In this document: positions 32,158 through 40,195 of the stretch, piece after piece
Layout: each line of letters opens with the position of its first letter
Numbering within the stretch: position 1 is the first letter of the stretch
NCBI GenBank assembly: GCA_041669225.1
Contig: JBAYBO010000004.1
Span: forward strand, 1-40,195
Source of the DNA: UBA1424 sp041669225
GTDB lineage: Bacteria; Bacillota_I; Bacilli_A; RFN20; CAG-826
Direction: 5' to 3'
Length of the DNA stretch: 40,195 nt
The notes under the pieces: model-generated
The model's database searches: none
Seen by the model: only the letters and a program-made list of their open reading frames with translations
Told to the model about the DNA's origin: nothing
Translations under genes and position numbers: made by a program

Positions 32158-32601
32158 ATGGCAAGACTGTTAAGAGGTTTAGTGCGTTTTACTCTCTCTT
32201 TTTTTCTTTTTTCGGATTCGGTGCCGATAAGTGAAGTGTGTTCATATGTACCCAATAGTCTTAGTTACGAAGACATGAGTAATAAATTTATAAGTTGGCA
32301 TGGTATCTTTGGAATCGAATTAGAAGAATACTATGTTTATTTCTATTCTCCTTACTGTGGGCATTGCCAAACGATTAAAGATAAAGTAATTCAATATGCT
32401 TTATGCGGCGCGATTCAATTGTTTTTTGTTTCGCCTTCTAATGAAGTTCTTTTGGGGATGAATATTGAATTAACAATTGGAGCTTCATCGATTGAAGCAC
32501 TATGGATTCTTGGCTATCCTAGTTTATTAAAAATAAAAGAATCGACAGTGGCGATGAACATACCTGGTGCGACCACTATCATCGAATTATTGTCAACATA
32601 A
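32158..32601 (+). CDS. Small thioredoxin-fold protein with a CGHC active site
   Basis: About 147 residues. The start is unclear: ATG 32158 (or TTG 32155) has no ribosome site, and ATG 32275 would give a compact protein of 108 residues. The core is visible: a beta strand Val-Tyr-Phe-Tyr-Ser-Pro-Tyr, then Cys-Gly-His-Cys as in protein disulfide isomerases, and Gly-Tyr-Pro-Ser-Leu near 119, the cis-proline site of thioredoxins. The longer form has a hydrophobic N-terminal stretch (about 10-22), which may be a weak membrane anchor. A thiol-disulfide exchange role is likely and the partner is unknown. Confidence 0.7.
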   Translation: MARLLRGLVRFTLSFFLFSDSVPISEVCSYVPNSLSYEDMSNKFISWHGIFGIELEEYYVYFYSPYCGHCQTIKDKVIQYALCGAIQLFFVSPSNEVLLGMNIELTIGASSIEALWILGYPSLLKIKESTVAMNIPGATTIIELLST

Positions 32602-32789
32602 TTTTCTGCATTAAAACTAGACAAAATAACGCAGTAAATAATTCGATGAGACAGCAAAATATATTAAATATATCGACATTTTTCATGATTTTAAAAGACT
32701 TAAAATGATTTCAAACATTGATGCGGTTTACATTGAGAGCATAGTGCTAGTGTGATAAGATATTACCATAGGTAAATATCAATTTTCAC
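32602..32789. other. AT-rich intergenic region upstream of pcrA
   Basis: No convincing gene lies in these 188 bases. They hold a 7-1-7 AT-only inverted repeat around 32660-32675, of unclear meaning, and the pcrA promoter. The longest ATG-started reading frame here is about 20 codons, which I do not call. Confidence 0.6.
32733..32761 (+). promoter_or_regulatory. Promoter of pcrA-ligA
   Basis: TTGAGA (32733-32738), 17 bases, TAAGAT (32756-32761) with an extended TG one base before the -10. A bulged inverted repeat, GATATTACC (32759-32767) with GGTAAATATC (32771-32780), begins within the -10 and spans the expected start near 32768. Confidence 0.55.
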
Positions 32790-34997
32790 ATGAACGAATA
32801 TCAAAATCTTCTTAATGAAAGACAATATGAAGCGGTTGCAACCAAATCGCAATTTGTACGCATCGTCGCTGGCGCGGGAAGCGGTAAAACGCGGGTTTTG
32901 ACATATCGTATCGCCTACCTGATTGGCGAGATGGGTGTTTATCCGGAAAACATATTAGCTTTTGCTTTTACTAATAAAGCGGCGGGCGAGATGAAGGAAA
33001 GAGCTATTAAGCTTGTGTCACACGCCCAAGCCCATCTTCGTCTATCAACTTTCCATAGTTTCTGCGCGCGTTTCTTAAGAAGCGAAATTGGAATTTTAGG
33101 CTTTCCAAGCGGCTTTACCATCTACGATGAAGAAGACCAGGAAAAGCTATTAAAAAATGTTGCGGTGGAAATCGAACTTCAAAAAAGAGATCCAATCGTC
33201 AAGAAAGCTTTTTCTTTTATTGGCTCGCATAAAACTGAGGGTCGTTATCCGGAAGATGTTATTCTTCCTGATAATGCCTATCCCGAGCAAAAGGAATGTT
33301 TAAAGTTATTTCATCTTTATGAGCAAAGGAAGACTGAACACCTGGCGTTAGACTTTGATGATTTGTTGCTTAGGACAATTGAAATCATGGAACGATTTCC
33401 GCATGTCCGTCAGAAGTGGTCAGATCGTTTTCTTCATATTTTAATTGACGAATTCCAGGACACGAATGATGTTCAATATCGACTTGTTAAGTTATTCATG
33501 AACCCTGATACCTCGCTATATGTCGTCGGGGATCCTGATCAAACTATTTATACCTGGCGAGGCGCGAATCAAAAAATTATTTTAGACTTTAATAAGGATT
33601 ATCCTCTCGCCGAGACGATTATTTTAGACAGGAACTATCGTTCCACCCAGATCATTCTTGATACTGCGAACCGTCTGATTGCCCATAACAAAAAAAGAGT
33701 CCCCAAAGACTTATACACAAAAAATAATCAAGGCGAAAAAGTCGCGACTGAACGCTCTTTTTCAAAGGATACCGAAGCCTCTTGGGTCGTCAGGGAAATC
33801 GAGAAGTTAAAGAAAACTAAAATTGATTTTAATTATGGGCAAGTTGCCATTTTGTATCGCTCGAGTTACATCACCCTACCTTTTGAAAAAGAATTGGAAA
33901 AGAACAAAATCCCCTTTCAACTTTTTGGTGGCACGAAGTTCTTTCAAAGAATGGAAGTTAAAGACGTGATTGCCTATTTCCGCCTTTTATATAATTCTTT
34001 CGACGATATTGCTTTTGAACGCATTATTAATGTCCCTCGTCGTGGGATAGGAGAAACCTCGCTAGCGACTTTAAAAGTCGAGGCCAGAAATCAAGGCTTA
34101 TCGCTTTATGGCTACCTTCGCGATATTGAGAAGCATGAATCGGAACTAAAAACGAGAGCCATCGTTTCTTTGACGTCGATGGTTAAACTTTTAGAGGCAA
34201 CAAAAAAGAAGCTTGATGAAAACCTCGAAGCTTATCCAAGTGTCCTTAATCAATTAGTAGTAGAACTCGGATATTATGATTATCTATCTAAAGACGATGA
34301 CGGTGATGACCGTCTTGACAACGTCAAAATGTTATTTGATGACATTTTTAACTTCGCGAAAAAAAATCCTGAATCGCCTTTTGAAGAGTATTTAGAATAC
34401 GCAACACTTGCAACATCACAAGATGATATTGATGAAGGTAACTATGTATCAATGATGACCATTCATATCGCGAAGGGTTTGGAATTTGATTACGTATTCG
34501 TCATTGGACTTAATGAAGGTGTTTTTCCGAGCAACCGTTCTTTAGAAGAAGAAGGCTTCCGCGGCCTTGAAGAAGAAAGAAGACTTTGTTATGTGGCTTT
34601 TACTAGAGCCAAGAAAAAACTTTTCGTCTCTTGTAACAAATCCTATTCTTTCGTCCTTAATTCCGAGCCAATCGCTTCGCGCTTTTATAAAGAAGCGGGA
34701 TTAGAACTACCTCAGGATAAAGGCTATAATCGTTATCAGGGACAAAGAATTTATGAATTCAAAGATGATTTACTTGATAATCAAGATTTTGCCGACTCCC
34801 CCGCGATCGAACAAAAGGATAATTTTGTCGATCACTGGGTCGTGGGTGACATTGCCCTTCACCAAACTTTTGGCGAAGGTGTCGTCACCAAAGTTTTGGA
34901 TGACACGATTATCGAAATAAACTTTTATGAACATGGGAAGAAATCAATCTTATCAAAGCATTTTATGCTTTCGAAAAAAGGAGTGGCGCGGGCATGA
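32790..34997 (+). CDS. pcrA: ATP-dependent DNA helicase PcrA/UvrD
   Basis: A 735-residue SF1 helicase. The Q motif (Leu-Asn-Glu-Arg-Gln) opens the protein, Walker A Gly-Ala-Gly-Ser-Gly-Lys-Thr is at 28-34, and motif Ia is Ala-Phe-Thr-Asn-Lys-Ala-Ala. Motif II, Asp-Glu-Phe-Gln-Asp, is near 219, motif III is Gly-Asp-Pro-Asp-Gln-Thr-Ile-Tyr, motif IV is Asn-Tyr-Arg-Ser-Thr, motif V has His-Ile-Ala-Lys-Gly-Leu-Glu (usually Ser in place of Ile), and motif VI has Val-Ala-Phe-Thr-Arg-Ala. The C-terminus has the small Tudor-like domain that contacts RNA polymerase. No good ribosome site precedes the ATG. It acts in repair and plasmid replication and removes RecA. Four-base overlap with ligA. Confidence 0.96.
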   Translation: MNEYQNLLNERQYEAVATKSQFVRIVAGAGSGKTRVLTYRIAYLIGEMGVYPENILAFAFTNKAAGEMKERAIKLVSHAQAHLRLSTFHSFCARFLRSEIGILGFPSGFTIYDEEDQEKLLKNVAVEIELQKRDPIVKKAFSFIGSHKTEGRYPEDVILPDNAYPEQKECLKLFHLYEQRKTEHLALDFDDLLLRTIEIMERFPHVRQKWSDRFLHILIDEFQDTNDVQYRLVKLFMNPDTSLYVVGDPDQTIYTWRGANQKIILDFNKDYPLAETIILDRNYRSTQIILDTANRLIAHNKKRVPKDLYTKNNQGEKVATERSFSKDTEASWVVREIEKLKKTKIDFNYGQVAILYRSSYITLPFEKELEKNKIPFQLFGGTKFFQRMEVKDVIAYFRLLYNSFDDIAFERIINVPRRGIGETSLATLKVEARNQGLSLYGYLRDIEKHESELKTRAIVSLTSMVKLLEATKKKLDENLEAYPSVLNQLVVELGYYDYLSKDDDGDDRLDNVKMLFDDIFNFAKKNPESPFEEYLEYATLATSQDDIDEGNYVSMMTIHIAKGLEFDYVFVIGLNEGVFPSNRSLEEEGFRGLEEERRLCYVAFTRAKKKLFVSCNKSYSFVLNSEPIASRFYKEAGLELPQDKGYNRYQGQRIYEFKDDLLDNQDFADSPAIEQKDNFVDHWVVGDIALHQTFGEGVVTKVLDDTIIEINFYEHGKKSILSKHFMLSKKGVARA

Positions 34998-36991
34998 GTG
35001 ATAAGGAAAGAGTAATAGAACTCACAAAATTATTAGAAAAATACAATCACGAATATTATGTTTTGGACAATCCCACCATCAGTGATGCAGAATACGATCG
35101 CTTAATTAACGAGTTAATCCTTTTAGAAGAAAAAAATCCGGAGCTTAAGAATCCCTTTTCGCCTTCGCAAAGAGTCGGAGGCAAGGTTCTTTCCGAATTC
35201 GAAAAAATTAATCATAAGCGCAGCATGCTTTCACTTGCTAATGCTTTTAATGAACAAGACATTCGCGATTTTGACCGTAAGGTAAAAGAAGCGCTTGGCA
35301 TATCATCAATTAATTATATGTGTGAGATGAAAATTGATGGTTTGGCTATTTCCTTAGACTATCAAAATGGGAAACTCAATTATGCGCTTACAAGAGGCGA
35401 TGGCACTGTCGGTGAAAACGTCACCCATAATATCATCACCATCAAATCAATTCCGATGCAAATTCAAGAGAGCAAAGGTCTCGAGATTCGCGGTGAAGTT
35501 TTTATGCCTAAATCCTCATTGTTAGAACTTAATAAAAGGCGCAAGGAAAATGATGAACCATTGCTCGCGAATGCGCGTAATGCGGCAGCGGGTTCCATCC
35601 GTCAGCTTGATTCTAAAATCGCCGCGACTCGCAAATTAGATGCCTACTGGTATTACTTTGTTAACGCCGGTGATTTTGGACTTAAAAAGCATAGTGATGC
35701 TCTTCTATATTTAGAAAAATTAGGCTTTAAAACGAATAAAGAACGTCATCTTTGCCAAGATATTGGCGAAGTTATCGCTTATATCGAAGAATACCAAAGC
35801 AAGCGCAATTCGCTTCCTTATGATATCGATGGCATCGTCATTAAGGTCGATAATCTTGATTATTATAATGAACTGGGTAATACCGCAAAAACACCGCGTT
35901 GGGCGATTGCTTATAAGTTTCCGCCCGAAGAAGTAACAACCCGTTTAGTTGACATTGTCTTCACGGTTGGAAGAACTGGTAAGATTACTCCTAATGCCGT
36001 TTTAGAACCAGTTCGCGTCGCGGGTTCGCTTGTGCAAAGAGCGACTCTTCATAACGAAGATTTCATCTATGACAAGAATCTAAAGATTGGCGATTTCGTC
36101 ACCCTTAGAAAAGCTGGAGATGTCATCCCGGAAGTCGTAAAACCACTTGTTGAAAGACGCGATGACAAAATTAAAGATTTTATCATGATTGATAACTGTC
36201 CGGTATGCGGATCGCTACTTGAAAAAGTCGAAGCCATGCACTTCTGCCGCAACCCCCATTGCCCGGCCAAACAAATTGAAGGTATTATTCATTTTGCCTC
36301 ACGCGATGCGATGGATATTGACGGAATGGGCGAAAAAGTGGTGGAACAATTTTTTAATCAGAAGTTTATTACTTCGATTGCCGATATTTATCAACTAAGT
36401 AAGCATCGTGAAACAATCGTTGAAATTGATGGCTGGAGTGATAAGTCAATTGATAACTTGCTGGCAGCGATTGAAAAGTCGAAAACTAATTCACTAGAAA
36501 AATTGCTCTTTGGGTTAGGCATCAAAGAAGTCGGCGAGAAGATGGCTAAAGTCTTAGCGAGACGTTTTAATGCGCTTGATCGTTTCTTTGACTTAACAAT
36601 CGAAGAACTTTTACTTGTCGACGATATCGGACCAATCGTCGCCAAATCAATCAATGAGTATTTCCATGATGAGCATTATTTATCGCTAATCGAAGAGTTA
36701 AGAAGTTATGGTCTAAACTTCAATTACCTTGGTCAAGATATGATTGATCAGTCTTCTCCTTTCTATGGCAAGACTGTTGTCTTAACGGGCACGATGAACA
36801 AATACGGCCGGAAGGAAGCGACAACGCTTTTAGAAAACCTCGGAGCGAAAGTTTCTGGCTCGGTTTCAAAACTAACCAATATCGTTATTTATGGAAGCGA
36901 AGCGGGCTCAAAACTCGACAAAGCCCAAACTTTAGGTGTCCAAACGATGGATGAAGAAGAATTTTTATGCCTTCTTCAAAATGAAGAATAA
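34994..36991 (+). CDS. ligA: NAD-dependent DNA ligase
   Basis: A 665-residue enzyme of normal length that seals nicks with NAD. Domain Ia has Tyr-Asn-His-Glu-Tyr-Tyr near 17, the adenylated lysine is Lys113 in Met-Lys-Ile-Asp-Gly, Thr-Arg-Gly-Asp-Gly-Thr near 133 and Arg-Gly-Glu-Val near 168 follow. A four-Cys zinc finger starts near 401 (Cys-Pro-Val-Cys ... Cys-Arg-Asn-Pro-His-Cys-Pro), then helix-hairpin-helix repeats (Gly-Leu-Gly-Ile-Lys-Glu-Val-Gly) and a C-terminal BRCT domain from about 590. All catalytic elements are intact. It is co-translated with pcrA, the order found across Firmicutes. Confidence 0.97.
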   Translation: MSDKERVIELTKLLEKYNHEYYVLDNPTISDAEYDRLINELILLEEKNPELKNPFSPSQRVGGKVLSEFEKINHKRSMLSLANAFNEQDIRDFDRKVKEALGISSINYMCEMKIDGLAISLDYQNGKLNYALTRGDGTVGENVTHNIITIKSIPMQIQESKGLEIRGEVFMPKSSLLELNKRRKENDEPLLANARNAAAGSIRQLDSKIAATRKLDAYWYYFVNAGDFGLKKHSDALLYLEKLGFKTNKERHLCQDIGEVIAYIEEYQSKRNSLPYDIDGIVIKVDNLDYYNELGNTAKTPRWAIAYKFPPEEVTTRLVDIVFTVGRTGKITPNAVLEPVRVAGSLVQRATLHNEDFIYDKNLKIGDFVTLRKAGDVIPEVVKPLVERRDDKIKDFIMIDNCPVCGSLLEKVEAMHFCRNPHCPAKQIEGIIHFASRDAMDIDGMGEKVVEQFFNQKFITSIADIYQLSKHRETIVEIDGWSDKSIDNLLAAIEKSKTNSLEKLLFGLGIKEVGEKMAKVLARRFNALDRFFDLTIEELLLVDDIGPIVAKSINEYFHDEHYLSLIEELRSYGLNFNYLGQDMIDQSSPFYGKTVVLTGTMNKYGRKEATTLLENLGAKVSGSVSKLTNIVIYGSEAGSKLDKAQTLGVQTMDEEEFLCLLQNEE

Positions 36992-36997
36992 TAGTGC

Positions 36998-37018
36998 TAT
37001 GATACATTAAGCCTTAAT
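36998..37018 (+). promoter_or_regulatory. Possible promoter and inverted repeat before gatC
   Basis: TATGAT (36998-37003) with extended TG (TGC before it) may be a -10; no strong -35 is found. A 6-1-6 inverted repeat, ATTAAG and CTTAAT (37006-37018), follows immediately. The message could equally be read through from ligA. Confidence 0.35.
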
Positions 37019-37029
37019 GAGATTAGTAA

Positions 37030-37326
37030 ATGAAAGAAATTAACAAAATTGTATTAAAAGATGCGGCTAAAAGACTCCTTTTTGATATGTCCGAAGAAGA
37101 ATACGACACTCTTCTTAATGAGTTTGATGTCGTGATTAAACAAATGGAATTAATTGGTCAAATCGAAGGTGTTGATGATTATGAACCAATGACATTTCCT
37201 TTTGATTGTGCGACTAAGTATTTGCGCGATGACATTCCAACCAAACCACTTAGTAAAGAAGAAGCACTTAGAAACGCTAAAAATAAATCCGCGGGTCAAA
37301 TTAAACTTCCAAAGGTGGTCGGTTAA
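37030..37326 (+). CDS. gatC: Glu/Asp-tRNA amidotransferase subunit C
   Basis: A 98-residue protein of normal size. The pattern Leu-Lys-Asp-Ala-Ala-Lys-Arg-Leu-Leu-Phe at the start, Leu-Ile-Gly-Gln-Ile-Glu-Gly-Val near 38-46 and a Pro-Met-Thr-Phe-Pro segment before Leu-Arg-Asp-Asp near 66 is GatC. It has no catalytic site; it wraps GatA and GatB together. The ribosome site is weak. The stop at 37324-37326 abuts the gatA ATG. Confidence 0.92.
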   Translation: MKEINKIVLKDAAKRLLFDMSEEEYDTLLNEFDVVIKQMELIGQIEGVDDYEPMTFPFDCATKYLRDDIPTKPLSKEEALRNAKNKSAGQIKLPKVVG

Positions 37327-38787
37327 ATGGAATTCCTTGATTTAACGATTCGCGAACTTCATAACGAACTTCTAAAAAAGACCGTCACTCCTTTAGACTT
37401 GGTCAAAGAAGCGATTTTAAGAGCGAAAGCCGATAACAATAACGCCTTTGAATACATCATGGAAAAAGAAGCCCTTGATCTTGCCATCAAGCTTAAAGAG
37501 CCTGAAGCCGATAATATATTCTGGGGTATCCCCTTTGTTATCAAAGATAACTTCTCGACAAAAGACGTCCCAACCACAGCAAGCAGCAATATTCTTAATG
37601 GTTATGTTCCGGTTTTTGATGCGACGGTTGTTCGAAAGTTGATGGACGCGAAGGCAATACCAATTGCCAAAACGACCTTAGATGAACTCGCCATGGGCGG
37701 ATCGGGAACGACCGGACATTTAGGCACAACCTTCAATCCTTATGATAAGCAACATGAAAATATTATTGGTGGTTCTTCTTGTGGCTCGGCGGCTTCTGTT
37801 GCCGCTTCGATTGTTCCGTTTGCCTTAGGCTCAGATACCGGCGATTCCGTCCGTAAGCCCGCGAGTTATGCTGGTCTAGTTGGTTTTAAACCAACATGGG
37901 GGCGTATATCACGTTTAGGACTATTTCCCTTTGCGACATCTCTTGATCATGTTGGCTATTTTACAAGAAGCGTTTTTGACGCGGCGCTTCTTTTGAATTT
38001 ATTAGCAGGACGCGACCTTGAAGATTCGACTTCTTCCGATGTTCCCGTGGATGACTATACAAAGTTATTAAACACCGATATTAAAGGCGTCAAGATTGCC
38101 ATCATCAAAGAAATCGTTGATTCGATTTACGACAAAAGCATTAATGCGGCTTTTCAAAAGACAATTGCCTCTTTAAAAATAAGAGGAGCCAAGGTCGAGT
38201 ATGTTTCCATTGACCGTAAATTACTTGGGGCGTTATTTCCGACATACGTCGTTATTTCTTGTGCGGAAGCGACGAGTAATAACGCGAATCTTGATGGAAT
38301 TAAGTTTGGTCCATATCATCAAGGTAATACTTATGAAGAAGTAATGAATAAAGCCCGGAGCAAAGGCTTTTCGGAATTAATCAAAAGACGTTTCGTGATT
38401 GGAAGCTTTTGCTTAATGCGCGAAAACCAGGAAGTGTTATTCTTAAGGGCTCAAAAAGTAAGAAAGATGATTGTCGAAAAAGTTAACGACATTTTTAAAG
38501 ATTATGATGCGATCTTTTTGCCGGCTTCGCCAACAACCGCTCCTAAACTAGGAGAGGCCTCAGATCGCTTATCCGATGAATATTTAATTGCCGATAATCA
38601 CATGGTCGTCGGTAATTTCGGAGGATTCCCTTCGATTACGCTCCCTCTTGGCTTTAAAAAGAATCTTCCTTTCGGCGGTAATTTAACTGCGAAACCATTT
38701 AATGAAGCTAAACTACTTCAAATCGCCAATGTTATCGAAGATATTACTGGCTTCTATAATCTAAGCGTAAGGAATAAGAAGATATGA
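37327..38787 (+). CDS. gatA: Glu/Asp-tRNA amidotransferase subunit A (amidase)
   Basis: A 486-residue amidase that frees ammonia from glutamine and feeds it to GatB. The catalytic lysine lies in Val-Ile-Lys-Asp-Asn-Phe near 74, Gly-Gly-Ser-Ser-Cys-Gly-Ser-Ala near 145 holds the cis-Ser, and the nucleophile Ser is in Ser-Asp-Thr-Gly-Asp-Ser-Val-Arg-Lys-Pro near 170. Two changes from the common form stand out: Cys for the first Gly in Gly-Gly-Ser-Ser-Gly-Gly, and Asp for the second Gly in Thr-Gly-Gly-Ser. I recall similar changes in Mollicutes GatA, so they may be lineage traits. Ser and Lys remain, so activity is expected. ATGA overlap with gatB. Confidence 0.93.
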   Translation: MEFLDLTIRELHNELLKKTVTPLDLVKEAILRAKADNNNAFEYIMEKEALDLAIKLKEPEADNIFWGIPFVIKDNFSTKDVPTTASSNILNGYVPVFDATVVRKLMDAKAIPIAKTTLDELAMGGSGTTGHLGTTFNPYDKQHENIIGGSSCGSAASVAASIVPFALGSDTGDSVRKPASYAGLVGFKPTWGRISRLGLFPFATSLDHVGYFTRSVFDAALLLNLLAGRDLEDSTSSDVPVDDYTKLLNTDIKGVKIAIIKEIVDSIYDKSINAAFQKTIASLKIRGAKVEYVSIDRKLLGALFPTYVVISCAEATSNNANLDGIKFGPYHQGNTYEEVMNKARSKGFSELIKRRFVIGSFCLMRENQEVLFLRAQKVRKMIVEKVNDIFKDYDAIFLPASPTTAPKLGEASDRLSDEYLIADNHMVVGNFGGFPSITLPLGFKKNLPFGGNLTAKPFNEAKLLQIANVIEDITGFYNLSVRNKKI

Positions 38788-40195
38788 ACTTTGAAGCAGT
38801 CATCGGATTAGAAATCCATGTCGAAATGAAAACGCGGAGCAAGATGTTTTCTAGCGCCCCCGTCGAATTTGGTGCGGAAGCTAATACTTTAGTGTCGCCA
38901 AACGACATTGCCTTTCCGGGCACGATGCCAACTGTTAATAAACAAGCCGTCATTAATGCGATCCGCGTCGCAAATGCTTTACATATGAGCATTGATAACA
39001 CGCTTGTCTTTGATCGGAAAAACTATTTCTATAGTGATTTACCAAAAGGCTATCAAATCACGCAGAATATGCGTCCTATTGGCCGTGAAGGCTATTTGGA
39101 AATTAAGACTGACACACTTCGAACAATTGCGATCGAAAGATTGCACCTCGAAGAAGACACTTGTAAACAGCTGCACTTTAGTGAATACACTTTGCTTGAT
39201 TATAACCGTTCAGGCGTACCATTAATTGAAATCGTCTCAAAACCGGACATTCGTTCTGGCGAGGAAGCAATGAAATATGTCGAAGCTATTCGCTCGATCG
39301 TCATTTATGCGGATGTAAGTGATGGCAAGATGGAAGAAGGTTCGCTTCGTTGTGATGTTAATATTTCATTGCGTCCCATCGGCATAGAAAAATTAGGAAC
39401 GAAAGTCGAGATTAAAAATCTAAATAGCATCGCCAATATTCAAAAGGCGATTGATTTTGAGATTCGACGGCAAGAAGGCTTATTATTAACTGGTAATCCA
39501 ATTATTCAAGAGACGAGACGCTTTGATGAAGCTTTAAAAGAAACAATTACTATGCGTGTTAAAACTGATGCGGTGGATTATAAATACTTTATTGAACCAA
39601 ATATTTCTCCGATTAATCTAAGTAGTGATTTTATAAATGCCGCGATCGCCTCTTGTCCGGAACTCGCTCAAGTCAAAGAAAAAAGATATCTTGAGGTGCA
39701 AGGCTTAAGCGAGCGCGATGCGAATATCATTTTACAAAGTAAAGATTTATCGAAATACTATGATGACGCTGCTAAACATACTAATCACTTTAAATCATTA
39801 GCCAACTGGGTAACCGGTGAAGTCATGGCTTATTTAAATAAGCGCAATATTCCGATTGAAAACTTCTTTATTTCGCCTTCGCAGTTAGGACTACTAGTCA
39901 ACATGATTGAGAAAAATGAAATATCGAATAAACAAGGAAGAGATATCTTCCAAGAGATGATTACTAATGCCACAACCGTTAAGGAAGCCAAGGAAAAGCT
40001 GAAGATTGGTACGCAAATAAATGATGATAATGTTATTCTTACATATGTAAAAGATGTCTTAGATGCTTTTCCTGATTCGATTAAAGACTATAAAGACGGA
40101 AAAGATCGAGCTGTAGGTTTCTTGGTTGGTCAAGTCATGAAAAGATCACAAGGCAAAGTTAATCCAGGATTAACATCTAAACTTCTTTTAGAAGA
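38784..40195 (+). CDS. gatB: Glu/Asp-tRNA amidotransferase subunit B, partial at right edge
   Basis: About 470 residues are visible and nearly the whole protein is present (family about 475). It begins Met-Asn-Phe-Glu-Ala-Val-Ile-Gly-Leu-Glu-Ile-His-Val-Glu, the GatB signature, then Asp-Arg-Lys-Asn-Tyr-Phe-Tyr-Ser-Asp-Leu-Pro-Lys-Gly-Tyr near 74, the kinase/transamidase site. Ser-Leu-Arg-Cys-Asp-Val-Asn-Ile-Ser near 188 and Glu-Ile-Lys-Asn-Leu-Asn-Ser near 210 match. The Cys-Pro-x-Cys zinc ligands before the Gly-Thr-Met-Pro turn are absent, as in several Gram-positive GatB proteins. The C-terminal YqeY-like tail domain that binds tRNA is cut only at its last residues. Confidence 0.94.
   Translation, partial: MNFEAVIGLEIHVEMKTRSKMFSSAPVEFGAEANTLVSPNDIAFPGTMPTVNKQAVINAIRVANALHMSIDNTLVFDRKNYFYSDLPKGYQITQNMRPIGREGYLEIKTDTLRTIAIERLHLEEDTCKQLHFSEYTLLDYNRSGVPLIEIVSKPDIRSGEEAMKYVEAIRSIVIYADVSDGKMEEGSLRCDVNISLRPIGIEKLGTKVEIKNLNSIANIQKAIDFEIRRQEGLLLTGNPIIQETRRFDEALKETITMRVKTDAVDYKYFIEPNISPINLSSDFINAAIASCPELAQVKEKRYLEVQGLSERDANIILQSKDLSKYYDDAAKHTNHFKSLANWVTGEVMAYLNKRNIPIENFFISPSQLGLLVNMIEKNEISNKQGRDIFQEMITNATTVKEAKEKLKIGTQINDDNVILTYVKDVLDAFPDSIKDYKDGKDRAVGFLVGQVMKRSQGKVNPGLTSKLLLE

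Noticed and set aside
32645..32710. Short reading frame of about 20 codons in the region before pcrA
   Set aside because: There is no ribosome site, the composition is AT-rich, and nothing resembles a known small protein.
1..40195. CRISPR arrays, insertion sequences, tRNA genes and defence systems
   Set aside because: No regularly spaced repeats, transposase or integrase frames, tRNA cloverleaf sequences or recognisable defence proteins were seen on either strand.

Overview
The window is dense bacterial chromosome with about 40 coding genes and no tRNA, rRNA, insertion sequence, phage gene or CRISPR array. Gene order (tsaE-tsaB-rimI-tsaD; pcrA-ligA-gatC-gatA-gatB), strong AGGAGG-type ribosome sites, sigma-A-like promoters, an Ami/Opp-type peptide importer and the many membrane proteins point to a Bacilli-related Firmicute or Tenericute, such as an Erysipelotrichales-, Acholeplasma- or Izemoplasma-like lineage. 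TGA is read as stop (tsaD, gatA and several ATGA overlaps end with it) and tryptophan is TGG, so this is not the Mycoplasma code. The taxon is inferred from gene content only.

Layout: 1-473 is the start of a VanZ-like gene running off the left edge. 583-3633 holds DUF2177, DUF1295, DegV and a second DUF1295 protein, probably a membrane-lipid module. 3686-6953 holds an O-antigen-ligase-like membrane protein coupled to a lipoprotein, then a convergent TupA-like ATP-grasp gene. 7527-16273 is an oligopeptide ABC importer operon (binding lipoprotein, two permeases, two ATPases) with a BspA-like leucine-rich-repeat surface protein as its last gene. 16329-21354 is a surface-polysaccharide block: a Wzx-like flippase and three family-4 glycosyltransferases.

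21427-23174 holds uracil-DNA glycosylase and, right after its stop, a TPP riboswitch with a terminator-like hairpin that also masks the ribosome site of a ThiT-like thiamine transporter with an extra N-terminal membrane domain. 23267-25833 holds a DUF3137-like membrane protein, a nucleoside tri/diphosphatase (DUF402) and a ferredoxin-NADP reductase. 25903-28435 is the tRNA t6A set with rimI. 28498-30070 is asnS with a 56-residue membrane protein behind it. 30094-32101 is a minus-strand operon of three poorly known membrane proteins, followed by a small thioredoxin-fold protein. 32790 to the right edge is pcrA, ligA, gatC, gatA and gatB, with gatB cut by the edge.

The genes describe a cell that imports peptides and thiamine, builds a surface glycan and makes Gln-tRNA (and possibly Asn-tRNA) by amidation. 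I found no clear defence system or mobile island. The most unusual points are the intercistronic TPP riboswitch with its enlarged ThiT, the LRR protein tied to the peptide importer, the paired DUF1295 module and several uncharacterised membrane operons.
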